This document shows positions 32,397 to 41,400 of a stretch of 64,000 nucleotides of DNA, in pieces. Position 1 is the stretch's first letter. The number at the start of each line of letters is the position of its first letter. Below the pieces are notes generated by a model, which made no database searches, was not told the DNA's origin, and saw only the letters and a program-made list of their open reading frames with translations. The stretch covers positions 10,944,501 through 11,008,500 of the forward strand of contig NZ_JAQNDO010000001.1 in NCBI RefSeq assembly GCF_028369105.1. The letters are read 5' to 3'. The translations under genes and the position numbers were made by a program. Origin of the DNA: Polyangium mundeleinium. GTDB lineage: Bacteria > Myxococcota_A > Polyangia > Polyangiales > Polyangiaceae.

Positions 32397-33346
32397 TGAA
32401 TCAAGCCGAGAGACTACGTCGAATCTCCACGTCCCTGGCACGCCTCGCCAACGAGGAGCTGCCCGACTTCATCGAGGATATCGACGACGGTCCGCTCGGC
32501 GACATTGAACGGAACCTCAATCACGCCATCGGCAGCCTGAGCACGCGCCTGGAGGAGCGCCTCCTCTTCGCCATTGGCCCGGTCGTCGTCTTCCGCTGGC
32601 GCGCCACGGACGGCTGGCCCGTCGAGTACGTCTCTCCGAACGTGGCCGAACTGACGGGGTATCCGACCGAAGATTACCTCCTGGACAAGCTGAAATACTC
32701 CGACCTCGTGTACCCGGAGGACCTCGCGCGCGTGGGCGAGGAGGTCAGCACGTACAGCGCGAGCGGCGCCGAATGGTTCGCCCACGAGCCCTATCGCCTG
32801 AAACGCCGTGACGGCCAGACGATCTGGATCGCCGATTATACCGTCATCCGGCGCGCCCCGGCGAGCGGCCAGATCACCCATTACTTCGGCTACATCTTCG
32901 ACACCACCGACCACGTCGAGCAATCCCTCGCGCTCGAACGCAACGAGCAGACCCTCCGGCAGCTCAAGAGCCCGCTCTTGCACGTGTGGGACGGCGTCCT
33001 GGCGATGCCCGTGCTCGGGGCCGTCGACGAGGCCCGCGCCTCGGCCATGACGGACGCGCTCCTCACCGAAATCACCCGCAGCCGCGTCCGCGTCGCCGTC
33101 CTCGATTTGACGGGCCTCGAAGACGTCGACGCGGCCACGCTGGAGCACCTCATGCGCATGGTCCGCGCCGCCACGATGCTCGGCAGCCATTGCATCGTCT
33201 CCGGCATTTCGCCCCGGGTGGCCTCGATCATCGTCTCGCTCGGGATCGACGTGGCGAAGCTCTCCACGTTCGCCACGCTGAGCGCCGCGCTCGGCCACGC
33301 CCTCGGACAGGCGGGGCGCCGCCGCCCCGACCGCCTCAACGCGTGA
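32396..33346 (+). CDS. PAS-STAS signalling protein, copy 2 (RsbR-like)
   Basis: A 316-residue paralogue of the gene at 31269, alignable over its full length with few gaps, so the pair arose by tandem duplication. It has the same plan: acidic helical start (DIDDGPLGDIERNLNHAI), PAS fold (VVVFRWRATDGWPVEYVSPN, HYFGYIFDTTDH) and STAS domain (SPLLHVWDGVLAMPVLG, VAVLDLTGLEDVD, GISPRVASIIVSLGID). The RsbR phospho-acceptor positions read Ala (VDA) and Ile (VASIIV), so control by RsbT-type phosphorylation at those sites looks lost. Expression may be governed by the unusual structured ribosome site just upstream. Its last 11 nt overlap the end of the convergent oxygenase gene. Confidence 0.88.
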   Translation: MNQAERLRRISTSLARLANEELPDFIEDIDDGPLGDIERNLNHAIGSLSTRLEERLLFAIGPVVVFRWRATDGWPVEYVSPNVAELTGYPTEDYLLDKLKYSDLVYPEDLARVGEEVSTYSASGAEWFAHEPYRLKRRDGQTIWIADYTVIRRAPASGQITHYFGYIFDTTDHVEQSLALERNEQTLRQLKSPLLHVWDGVLAMPVLGAVDEARASAMTDALLTEITRSRVRVAVLDLTGLEDVDAATLEHLMRMVRAATMLGSHCIVSGISPRVASIIVSLGIDVAKLSTFATLSAALGHALGQAGRRRPDRLNA

Positions 33347-34601
33347 ACGACTCGACCGCCTTGTATTCGGCGCGCCGCGGCCCGAGGTGCGCGTCGAGCC
33401 ACTGCCGCGCGCGCCACCGAGCGAACGTGTCTGCCCATTCGTCGACCACGTCCACGTGCTTCCGCACGGTCTCCAGCGCGAAGACGACCGGGAACTGCGC
33501 GAACGGGTGAAGCTTCCAGAACCCCGGATCCGGCAATCCGAAGGCGCGGAACGACTGCGGGGACAGGAAAAATTTCGTATACCCGAGCTCGAGGTGGTAT
33601 TCGAGCCGCTTGCGCAAGGCTACGAGCGGCGGATCCCCCTCGCGCGGCGCGTACGATTGCACGTACGAGCGCGCCAGATCCACGCCGTCCTCGCCCGCCT
33701 TCTTCGCGCCCTTCGAGAGCGCGGTGAACACGAGGCGCACGCCGTCCTCGTACGTCGGCGGATACCATCGGGGCTGCACGCCCATCAAATGGCCCACGTA
33801 CCGCCAGAAGTGCATGAGCGCCTCGACTTCCTCGCGGCTCGTACGATACCCGAGCTTCTTCAGCGCGAGCGCGCCCACGCTGCCGGCCATCAGCGTGATC
33901 AACGCGTCCCCCTGGCTGATCGGCACGCCCCAGGCGTCGAGGTCCCACGCCGGATGACGAAGGAGCCGCTTTCGCACGAACACGTGCATCAACCGGACGC
34001 GCAGCGCCGTCTTTCTCCCCTGCCCGCCCGGCCGGAGAGCCCCCGGCTCCGACACGTCGATCCAGAACGCGGCCGTCTCCAAGAATCGTCGTTGCGCCGA
34101 TTCCCCGGTATACGCGCCAGTGAATGCGAGCGGCTTCACGACCGAGCACTCCTGGTACGCGTCGAGCGTCACCGCGCCCGCGAAACTGAACATGTGCGTC
34201 CCGTGCCGCCGCCAAACCCGCGCGCCGAGCTCGACCTTCTCCCAATCGAGCCATTCCGGCGGCGTCTCCACCTCCGCGAAAAGCGCCCGCAGCGACGCCG
34301 GCGCATCCTCGATCGACGCCACGCCCGATTCCAAGGCCCGATCCACGAGCGCGCGCCCGGCCCCTTGTCCCCGCGCGAGGTAGACGTCCTCGACGAACGC
34401 CTCAGCCACGGGATCTGCGTCGTAATAGCAATGCGCGAACGTCCGCACGAGCTCGTCGGGCAACACCGGATCGAAGCCGAGCAGCCTCTGGAGCTGCTTC
34501 CGACGCTTCTGCGCGCGAGCGTCCTTCATGTTGTCCCAGTAGCGGAACTCGGTCGGAATCCGATCCACCGAACCCGACCTGAAAAACGCTGCCTCGCTCA
34601 T
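33336..34601 (-). CDS. Oxygenase MpaB / latex-clearing-protein family (DUF2236)
   Basis: A 421-residue protein of the MpaB/Lcp group. Characterised members include the haem b rubber oxygenase Lcp and MpaB of mycophenolic acid synthesis. Core signature in order: WLDWEKVELGARVWRRHG, FAGAVTLDAY, LAFTGAYTGESAQRRFLET, then LRVRLMHVFVRKRLL with WGVPISQGDALITLMAG, and the helix HFWRYVGHLMGV. The His in RLMHVFVR is a candidate haem ligand by family position. ATG 34601 is preferred over the codon at 34619 because AAGGGA lies a few nt upstream. There is no signal peptide. Substrate unknown. Confidence 0.82.
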   Translation of the reverse strand: MSEAAFFRSGSVDRIPTEFRYWDNMKDARAQKRRKQLQRLLGFDPVLPDELVRTFAHCYYDADPVAEAFVEDVYLARGQGAGRALVDRALESGVASIEDAPASLRALFAEVETPPEWLDWEKVELGARVWRRHGTHMFSFAGAVTLDAYQECSVVKPLAFTGAYTGESAQRRFLETAAFWIDVSEPGALRPGGQGRKTALRVRLMHVFVRKRLLRHPAWDLDAWGVPISQGDALITLMAGSVGALALKKLGYRTSREEVEALMHFWRYVGHLMGVQPRWYPPTYEDGVRLVFTALSKGAKKAGEDGVDLARSYVQSYAPREGDPPLVALRKRLEYHLELGYTKFFLSPQSFRAFGLPDPGFWKLHPFAQFPVVFALETVRKHVDVVDEWADTFARWRARQWLDAHLGPRRAEYKAVESFTR

Positions 34602-34675
34602 CTGGTCCCTTTCGTGCACGCGACCTCGACCTCAACCTCGACTTCGATCGAGCTCGGCGTGGTCCGCAGGATAGC

Positions 34676-35956
34676 TCAGTCGTCCCAGGGCCGGGAGGAT
34701 TCGAGCAGCCGCATCATCTCCCCCGAGGAGACGCTTGGGACCGCGCCGCTCTCGTTCTCGCCCTCCGATACCACGTGCCGCATCCGCGTCGAGCGCAGCC
34801 CGTCGCGCCCGCGCACGAGATCCGCGAACACGATCGCCCTGGGCAACCCTCGCAACGCCGCGATGATCGCCGTCGAATGCGTCGACAAGAGCACCTGCGG
34901 CACGGCCGTCGCCTCCCCGAGCGTCGGCGACGTCGCCGAGAGCAGCGAATCCACGAGCGCGCGCAGCCTCCCGGGATACACGCCGTTCTCGGGCTCCTCG
35001 ATCGCCACGATCGCGCCTCGCCGCGCCGATCGGAGCAACGTGAAGAGCGCGAGCAGCCGGAGCATTCCGTCCGAGAGCAGCCGCGCCGGCAGCCGCTTCG
35101 TATCCATGAAATCGGCCTCCAGCCGGAGCTCGTCCTCGAAAGGCGTCACATCGAAGCCACGAAACCCGGGCAGGAGCGTCTCCATGTCCTTGCGAATCGC
35201 CGCGCGCGTCTCGGGACCGAGCGCGGCGAGCACGGTCGGCAGGTTCGAGCCGTCCTCCGCCAGCAACGTCCCGGCCGCTCGATCGCTCGGCTGCGTGAGC
35301 CGGTGCGGCTCGATGTGCAGCAGCCGAAAAGCCCGGAGCTCGCGGCTCGTCGACTCGACGAGCGGCGTCACGAGCGCATACGGGAGCGAAAGCAGGCTGC
35401 GATCTCGCCCGATATCCACCGATAACGACGGCCCGCCCTCGCTCGGCGCGATCCGCACGATCCGCTCCGGCCCCGGGGCCCCTTCGAGCTCGACGCGCAG
35501 CTCCGGCATCCCGTATCGCGCGAGCGGCCCCCAATGCGGGTGATGATCGATCCACGTATCCGCGCCGTGCTTGAGCGGCAGGAGCCGCTCGCGCGTGATC
35601 ACGAGGCCGTCGAGCCCGCCGCGCTCCAGCGTCCGCTCGATCTCCACCTCGTACCGCACGCGCGACTGCACGAGGTCGTGCCGCGACGACCCGGGCAAGA
35701 GCAGCAGCTCCACGGCGAAGCGCATCGAGCGCTCCACCCCTTCGGGCGTGCGCGCGAACTGATCCCGAATACGTCCGCGTCCGCCCTTGAACGCGGTGAC
35801 GAGGTTCGTCTCCGCCACCTTCGCGAGCAGCGCGAGCGCGTCGAACAGATTCGACTTCCCTGCCCCGTTCGGCCCGACGATCGCGGTGAGCGGCTCGAGA
35901 TCGAGCGAGAACGCGCGCAGCGACTTGAATCCGTCGATCTCGATGCGTGTGATCAT
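34676..35956 (-). CDS. AAA family ATPase (SMC/RecF-like, COG4637 type)
   Basis: A 426-residue ABC-class ATPase related to RecF and OLD proteins. It begins MITRIEIDGFKSLRAFSLDL with Walker A GPNGAGKS at 28-35. The middle (60-290) is poorly conserved and helical/beta mixed. The C-terminal lobe has an ABC-signature-like LLSDGMLRLLALFTLL, Walker B IVAIEEPENGVYPGRL and the H-loop LLSTHSTAII. No TOPRIM nuclease domain follows, unlike OLD or Gabija GajA, and no effector gene is adjacent. A DNA-repair or housekeeping role is as likely as defence. ATG 35956 is chosen because conservation starts at MITRIEI. Confidence 0.82.
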   Translation of the reverse strand: MITRIEIDGFKSLRAFSLDLEPLTAIVGPNGAGKSNLFDALALLAKVAETNLVTAFKGGRGRIRDQFARTPEGVERSMRFAVELLLLPGSSRHDLVQSRVRYEVEIERTLERGGLDGLVITRERLLPLKHGADTWIDHHPHWGPLARYGMPELRVELEGAPGPERIVRIAPSEGGPSLSVDIGRDRSLLSLPYALVTPLVESTSRELRAFRLLHIEPHRLTQPSDRAAGTLLAEDGSNLPTVLAALGPETRAAIRKDMETLLPGFRGFDVTPFEDELRLEADFMDTKRLPARLLSDGMLRLLALFTLLRSARRGAIVAIEEPENGVYPGRLRALVDSLLSATSPTLGEATAVPQVLLSTHSTAIIAALRGLPRAIVFADLVRGRDGLRSTRMRHVVSEGENESGAVPSVSSGEMMRLLESSRPWDD

Positions 35957-36043
35957 CCCGGGGTCCGCGAGAGCCGGCGACCGGCCCCCCTCCGCCACGC
36001 ATGCTAGGGCCGCTTCCCCCGGCCTGTCAAACGTCGTATTGGC

Positions 36044-38467
36044 CTAACGCACGCTGAAGCTCGTTTTCGCCGTACGCACCGCGACGTGCGGATCGGCGGG
36101 CCGCACCACGAGCTCGTGATCCCCCCTCGCCGCGTGATACCGCGTCCGAAACGGCCAGCGCGATCGCCCCACGACCTCGCCATCCACCACGAACTCGACC
36201 TCGCTGACGCGACGCTCCACGGGACCGCCCACCGCCGACGCGGAGAGAACGATCACCTGCGCGTCGCCCTCCCCGTACACGAACACGCTGCCCGCTGCGG
36301 GCCCGTCGATTCGCAGCGCCTGCTCCACGTGCGTCACGTCGCCACAGCCGGGCACGCTCGACCGCGCAAGCCAGGGCAAACCCAAAGGATCGTGCCCCGG
36401 CGCGCCGAGCGGCAGCGCCGCGAGAAACCCTTCGTACGCCTCCGGCAACACCACGATCGATCGGCTCCCCTGCGAATCGCAGGCGAACGGCACCTCGCCT
36501 CCCCGCGTGCTCGCGCGCACGTGCCAATCACACGTCTCCTTCGGCGTCTTTCCGCGAATGAAATGCCGCGACGCATGATCCGCGCAGGCCGGTCCGGCGA
36601 GCTTGCCCGTCAGGGGACAAACCTCGACGGATTCGAGATGCGCCTCATCCCATAGCGGGGCGCGGGAAGGCACGTTCTCCATGGCCCGCCGCATCACGTC
36701 CGCGAAGAGCGGCCCTGCGCCGCTCGCGCCGGTGAGCTTTTGCGTCGGCGCGCCGTCGGCATTGCCGATCCACACCGCGACCGTCCGCTCGTGAGTATAC
36801 CCGACACACCATGTATCGCGGTGCCCCGAGCTCGTCCCCGTCTTCACGGCCACCGGAAACCCGAGATCAAACGGCCCGCGCCCATGCAGGCCCCGCACGC
36901 GCGCCAGCGGATCCGAGAGCGACTCCGTCACAAGCGACGCGACCGCCGCATCCATCACACGCGAAGGCTCGCCCGCTGCCTCCGCACCCGCCACGATGCG
37001 AATCGGCGTCCGCTCTCCGCCACGCGCGAGCGCCACGTACGCTCCCGCGAGCTCGCGCAGCGTCACCTCGCCCGTCCCGAGCGCAAGCGACAAACCATAA
37101 TGCCGCGCCTCCCGATCGAGGCTCACGAACCCGAGGCTGTGGAGCGATTCGAGCAGCCGCCCTTCGCCCAGCTCGGCCGCGAGCCGCACCGCGGGCACGT
37201 TCAAGCTCCCCGCGAGCGCCTCGCGCGCGCTGATGGGCCCCTCGAACGTCCCGTCGAAATTGCCCGGCGCGTACGTGCCGCCCTGCTCCGAGAATCGCGT
37301 CGGCACGTCCGCCAGCGGCTCGGCCGCCGAATGCCCGTCCGCGAACGCGAGCGCATACACGAACGGCTTTAGCGTCGACCCCGGCTGCCGCCGGGCCCGC
37401 ACCATGTCCACCTGCCCCGCGATCGAATCGTCCCAGTACGAACCACTCCCGACCCAGGCGAGCACCTCCCCGTGCTCGTTATCGACCACGATCACCGCCG
37501 CATTCTTCGCTCCGAGCGAGGCAAGCGCCGAAAGGTGCGTGCGCACGAGCCCCTCGGTGTCTTCCTGCAACACGAGATCGAGCGTCGTCTTCGTCACCCC
37601 ATGCCCCCGCTCGCCGGGCCGCGACACCTCGCGCATGACCGCGTCCACGAAGTGTGGCGCGTAAAACGACCGCTGGATCTTCCGCACGTGGATGGGCTCG
37701 TTCACGGCGCGCGTGTGATCGGCCTCGGTCATCACGCCCTCCTCGCGCAGATCATCGAGCAAGGCCCGCTGCCGCAGGCGCACGCGCTCCGGGTGATCAT
37801 ACGAATCGAGGAACGACGGCGCGCGCGGCAAGACCGCGAGCCACGCCGCCTGCGCCCAGCTCAGATCCTTCGCCGAAACCCCGAAATACCCGAGCGCCGC
37901 CGCCTCCGGCCCCGTGAGCCCGTGGCCATACCCGAGGCGATTCATGTACGCTTCGAGGATCGTCCGCTTGTCCACGGCCTCTTCGAGGTTCTGCGCCCGC
38001 GCGGCCTCCGTGACCTTGCGTTCGACCGTCCGCGGCGCCGACTTTCCCTCGGCGTCGAGTAACTTCACGAGCTGCTGCGTGATCGTGCTCGCCCCAGACA
38101 CGATACGCCGGCCCTTCAAATTCTGCCCGATCGCCCTTGCGATCGCCCGGCCGTCGACGCCGTCGTGCTCGAAGAACCGTTTGTCCTCGCTGACGAGCGT
38201 CGCGAGCACGATCCGATCCCCCATTTGATCGAGCGCGACGGGCCGGCCGCGCTGCTCGGCCTCGGAGCCGATCTCGCGGAGCAAGCGCCCCTCGCGATCG
38301 ACGATACGATGCCCCTCGTGCCAGTGGTCCGTGAGGCGCGCCGACGGCTCCCCCGCCGCGGCGCGCACGCGCTGCGAGACCGCCACGACCGCGAGCACGA
38401 TGCTGGCGACCACGCCAGCCGCAATGCCAAGCCGCCGCAGGGCCTTCTTCGAGGGGAGACGTTTCAT
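36044..38467 (-). CDS. pbpC: Penicillin-binding protein 1C (bifunctional transglycosylase/transpeptidase)
   Basis: An 807-residue inner-membrane protein. An N-terminal anchor (about 13-31) precedes a GT51 transglycosylase domain with SEDKRFFEHDGVD (catalytic Glu94) and STITQQLVK. The transpeptidase domain has the three penicillin-binding motifs: Ser364-x-x-Lys367 in PGSTLKPF, Ser421-Leu-Asn423, and Lys542-Thr-Gly-Thr. The C-terminus (about 700-807: EQALRIDGPAAGSVF, EVEFVVDGEVVGRSRWPF) is the beta-sandwich BiPBP_C domain diagnostic of PBP1C. ATG 38467 overlaps the stop of the alpha-2-macroglobulin gene by 4 nt. This pairing is known from Escherichia coli (yfhM-pbpC) and suggests coupled cell-wall repair and protease trapping. 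Confidence 0.95.
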   Translation of the reverse strand: MKRLPSKKALRRLGIAAGVVASIVLAVVAVSQRVRAAAGEPSARLTDHWHEGHRIVDREGRLLREIGSEAEQRGRPVALDQMGDRIVLATLVSEDKRFFEHDGVDGRAIARAIGQNLKGRRIVSGASTITQQLVKLLDAEGKSAPRTVERKVTEAARAQNLEEAVDKRTILEAYMNRLGYGHGLTGPEAAALGYFGVSAKDLSWAQAAWLAVLPRAPSFLDSYDHPERVRLRQRALLDDLREEGVMTEADHTRAVNEPIHVRKIQRSFYAPHFVDAVMREVSRPGERGHGVTKTTLDLVLQEDTEGLVRTHLSALASLGAKNAAVIVVDNEHGEVLAWVGSGSYWDDSIAGQVDMVRARRQPGSTLKPFVYALAFADGHSAAEPLADVPTRFSEQGGTYAPGNFDGTFEGPISAREALAGSLNVPAVRLAAELGEGRLLESLHSLGFVSLDREARHYGLSLALGTGEVTLRELAGAYVALARGGERTPIRIVAGAEAAGEPSRVMDAAVASLVTESLSDPLARVRGLHGRGPFDLGFPVAVKTGTSSGHRDTWCVGYTHERTVAVWIGNADGAPTQKLTGASGAGPLFADVMRRAMENVPSRAPLWDEAHLESVEVCPLTGKLAGPACADHASRHFIRGKTPKETCDWHVRASTRGGEVPFACDSQGSRSIVVLPEAYEGFLAALPLGAPGHDPLGLPWLARSSVPGCGDVTHVEQALRIDGPAAGSVFVYGEGDAQVIVLSASAVGGPVERRVSEVEFVVDGEVVGRSRWPFRTRYHAARGDHELVVRPADPHVAVRTAKTSFSVR

Positions 38468-41400
38468 TGGATCGTCACCTGCCCGGCGTCGCTGTACCCC
38501 ACGCTGTCCGGCTCGTACATGAGCTCGCCGGCCGCCGCGGGCAATGCAAACACGCCCGGCGTCGTCGCCCGCACGAGGTACGTCGCGGCAACCGAATCGC
38601 CCCACACCTTGTCGAAATACACGTTCACCCGATCGTCACGCATTTCGATGTGGCTCGCCTCGGACGAGCTCCAGCGGAGCGCCGAGTAAAACGGATGATG
38701 CGCGTCGATCCCCGGCGCGCTCGCCACCGTGGCGAGATCCGGCTGCACAGGCTCGAAGCCCGCCGGCAGGCGATCGGTGAGCGCGACGTATCCGCGCCGC
38801 TCGTCACCCACCTCCGGCAGACGCGCGTACAGGGCGACACGCAGAAGATCCCCGGCCTTGACCTTCGAGAGATCCACGGCACCGCCGCGCGGATCGCTGA
38901 TCACGCGATACACCGACGGACCATTTTCCCCGCGCGTCCCGGCCGGCGAATCCGCGGCCGCGATGGCCCGCTGCCAGGCCGACGTGATCGCATACCCGAC
39001 CGAACGATCCCCCTCGGCCTCCAGCACGAGCTTCATCTTCTTGCCCCGCACGCGGCTCAGCGGAATGGCGAACTCCTTGCTGCCGAACCCGAGGTCCGTC
39101 GTGGGCGCGAGGCTCTCGCCGTCGAGCTTCACGCGGACGATCACGCCGTCGTCCGTGCTCGCCTCGAGGTGCTGGCTCAACGCGAGCAGCGAATACGCGG
39201 TCGCCTGCGTCGTGTAATCATCCATGTCGGCCGCGATCTCGCGCAGGAGGAGCGGCAGGATCGTCGACGAACGACGCAACCGCGCGAGCGCGATGGCCGC
39301 CTGCGCCCGCGAGCGCGCGGGCGAACCATAATAGTAAAAATCGTTCATCCGCTTCGTGTTGGAGAGCGCGCCCCGCTCGTCGAAGCTCGCCTCGATCATG
39401 TCGAGCAACGTCTTCACGCGATCCTCCTGCTCCGGGAGCGAGGCGAGCGCGAGCGCGAGGCTGCCGAGCCCGAATACGCTCTGCTCCTGCTTCCGATCGA
39501 AGAGCGCGTCCGCCGCACTCCGATCGAGCGCCCCCGCGTCGGCGAGGCTCTCCGCAATCGCGGCCGAGACCTCGGGCGCCGTGTCCTCGTCGAGCATTCG
39601 ATCCGCGAGGAACCGCTGCATGCCTTCGAGCAAGCCCGCCGGCGGATTGATCCCGGCCTTCTTCGCGAGAAGGACCGCCCGGATCGCATACGCCGTGCCA
39701 TACACGTTCGGCTCGTCGCCGCCCGGCCAGTAGGCGAGGCCGCCCGAATCCGTGCGCATGGTCGCGAGCCGCTGAATGCCCGCGGCGATCCGCTTTTGCA
39801 GCTCGCCCTCCGAGAGCCGCGTGACGCCGATGCGCGGCAGGATCGTGCGCGCCGCAATCAGCGGCAGCGTGCTCGACGTCGTCTGCTCCACGCACCCGTG
39901 CGGATATCCGAGCAGCCATTCGAGCCGCGCCCCGAGCTCGGGCCAAAGGTGCTCCCCCACCTTCACCGTGAGAAACCCGCCCCGCTCGATCACGCCGGCC
40001 GGCACGTCGAGAAGCACTTCTTCATTTCGGACAAACGACCCACCGAGCCGCGGGCGCTCGTCGATCCCAGGCTCGTCCACGGCGAGCTTTGCCTCCACCT
40101 CGTCGAGCTTCTTGCCCGCCTCGTCCTCGGCCGAGAAAAGGAGCGGGAGCGCGCCTGCGGCCGCCGGTTCGAGCGAGAATCCCACGCGCGCCTTGCCGCC
40201 CGCCGGCACGTTCACCGTCTGCGAGCGCGCCCCGAGCCGCACCGTCGCGCCGAGCGCGGCCGCCGTCTCGTTGTGCAGCATCGTCGCCGCCTCGAATCGA
40301 TCCCCCACCCGCGCGAATCGCGGCACGACGGGCACGAGCATCACCGGCTTCTTCACGAGGAAGCTCGCCTCCGACTTTGCCCCTTTGCCCTCGCGATCCA
40401 GCGCGACCGCCATGATCCGGAACTCCGTGAGGTTATCGGGGAGCTTGAACCGCACCTTCGCCTTCCCCTGTGCATCCGGGCGCACGTCGGGCTTGAAGAG
40501 CGCGGTTTCCACGAATTTCTTCCGCGCCTCGGTGATCGTCGAAAGCGCCGCGCCGCCGCCGTCGCCGGGCACGTGGCTGCGCTCGAAGAGCTCGCCGAGG
40601 TCGCTGCGCGAATCACGCACGCGGAACGAAAGGCCTCGACCAGGCCGCAGCGCCGCGGCGGGATCGATCGGGTGAAAATCCGTCAATCGAAGGACGCCCT
40701 CGTCGACGACCGCGAGCGCGACCTCCGCGTCGCCCTCGGGTTTGCCCCCGTCCGTGACCTCGATGTCGATCTCGGCCTCGTCCCCGGGCCGATAAAAAGG
40801 TTTATCGCTCCGCGCCGCGACCTCGAGCCGCGCGCCCGCCATCGACACGGGCAGCCGCACCGCGCCGATCTTGTAATCGGTGGCCGCGCGGCCCTTCGCG
40901 CCGATCGGCAAGAGCGTCGCCGTCGCGTGCACGTACGGCGCGTGCTCGGCCCGAAGCGGCACGTCGATCACCGTCGCGCCCGCCTTGACCCGCATCGCGC
41001 GTTTTTCGAGCAGATCGCCCTGCTCGATCGTGGTCACGAGCGTCGCCTCGGGGAACGGATTGCGCACGAGGATCTTCGCCGTCTCGCCGGGCGCATATTT
41101 CGATTTGTCGGCCGAAAGATCCAATGCGTGGGGCCGCTCCGGGGCCGCCGGCAGCGCCTCGCCCTCGCTTCCATAGGCCCACAACCCCATGGCGCCGCCG
41201 ACCCGGCCGTCCACCTCGGCCGTGATCTCGTAGCTGCCCGAGCGGCCGATGTTCACCTTGCACGTCACCGGCTGCTTTCCGCTCGTCACCGTGCAGCGAC
41301 CGGCCTCGATCTTCTTCGAAGTCCAGTCCCATTCGAGCGACCCGCCCGCCCCGCGCCGCCTCGCATACTGCCACTCGACCCGCTCGAGCTTCGCCGTCAC

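Noticed and set aside
34676-35956. Defence system around the AAA ATPase
   Set aside because: No TOPRIM domain, nuclease, reverse transcriptase or other effector next to it; flanking genes are oxygenase and pbpC.
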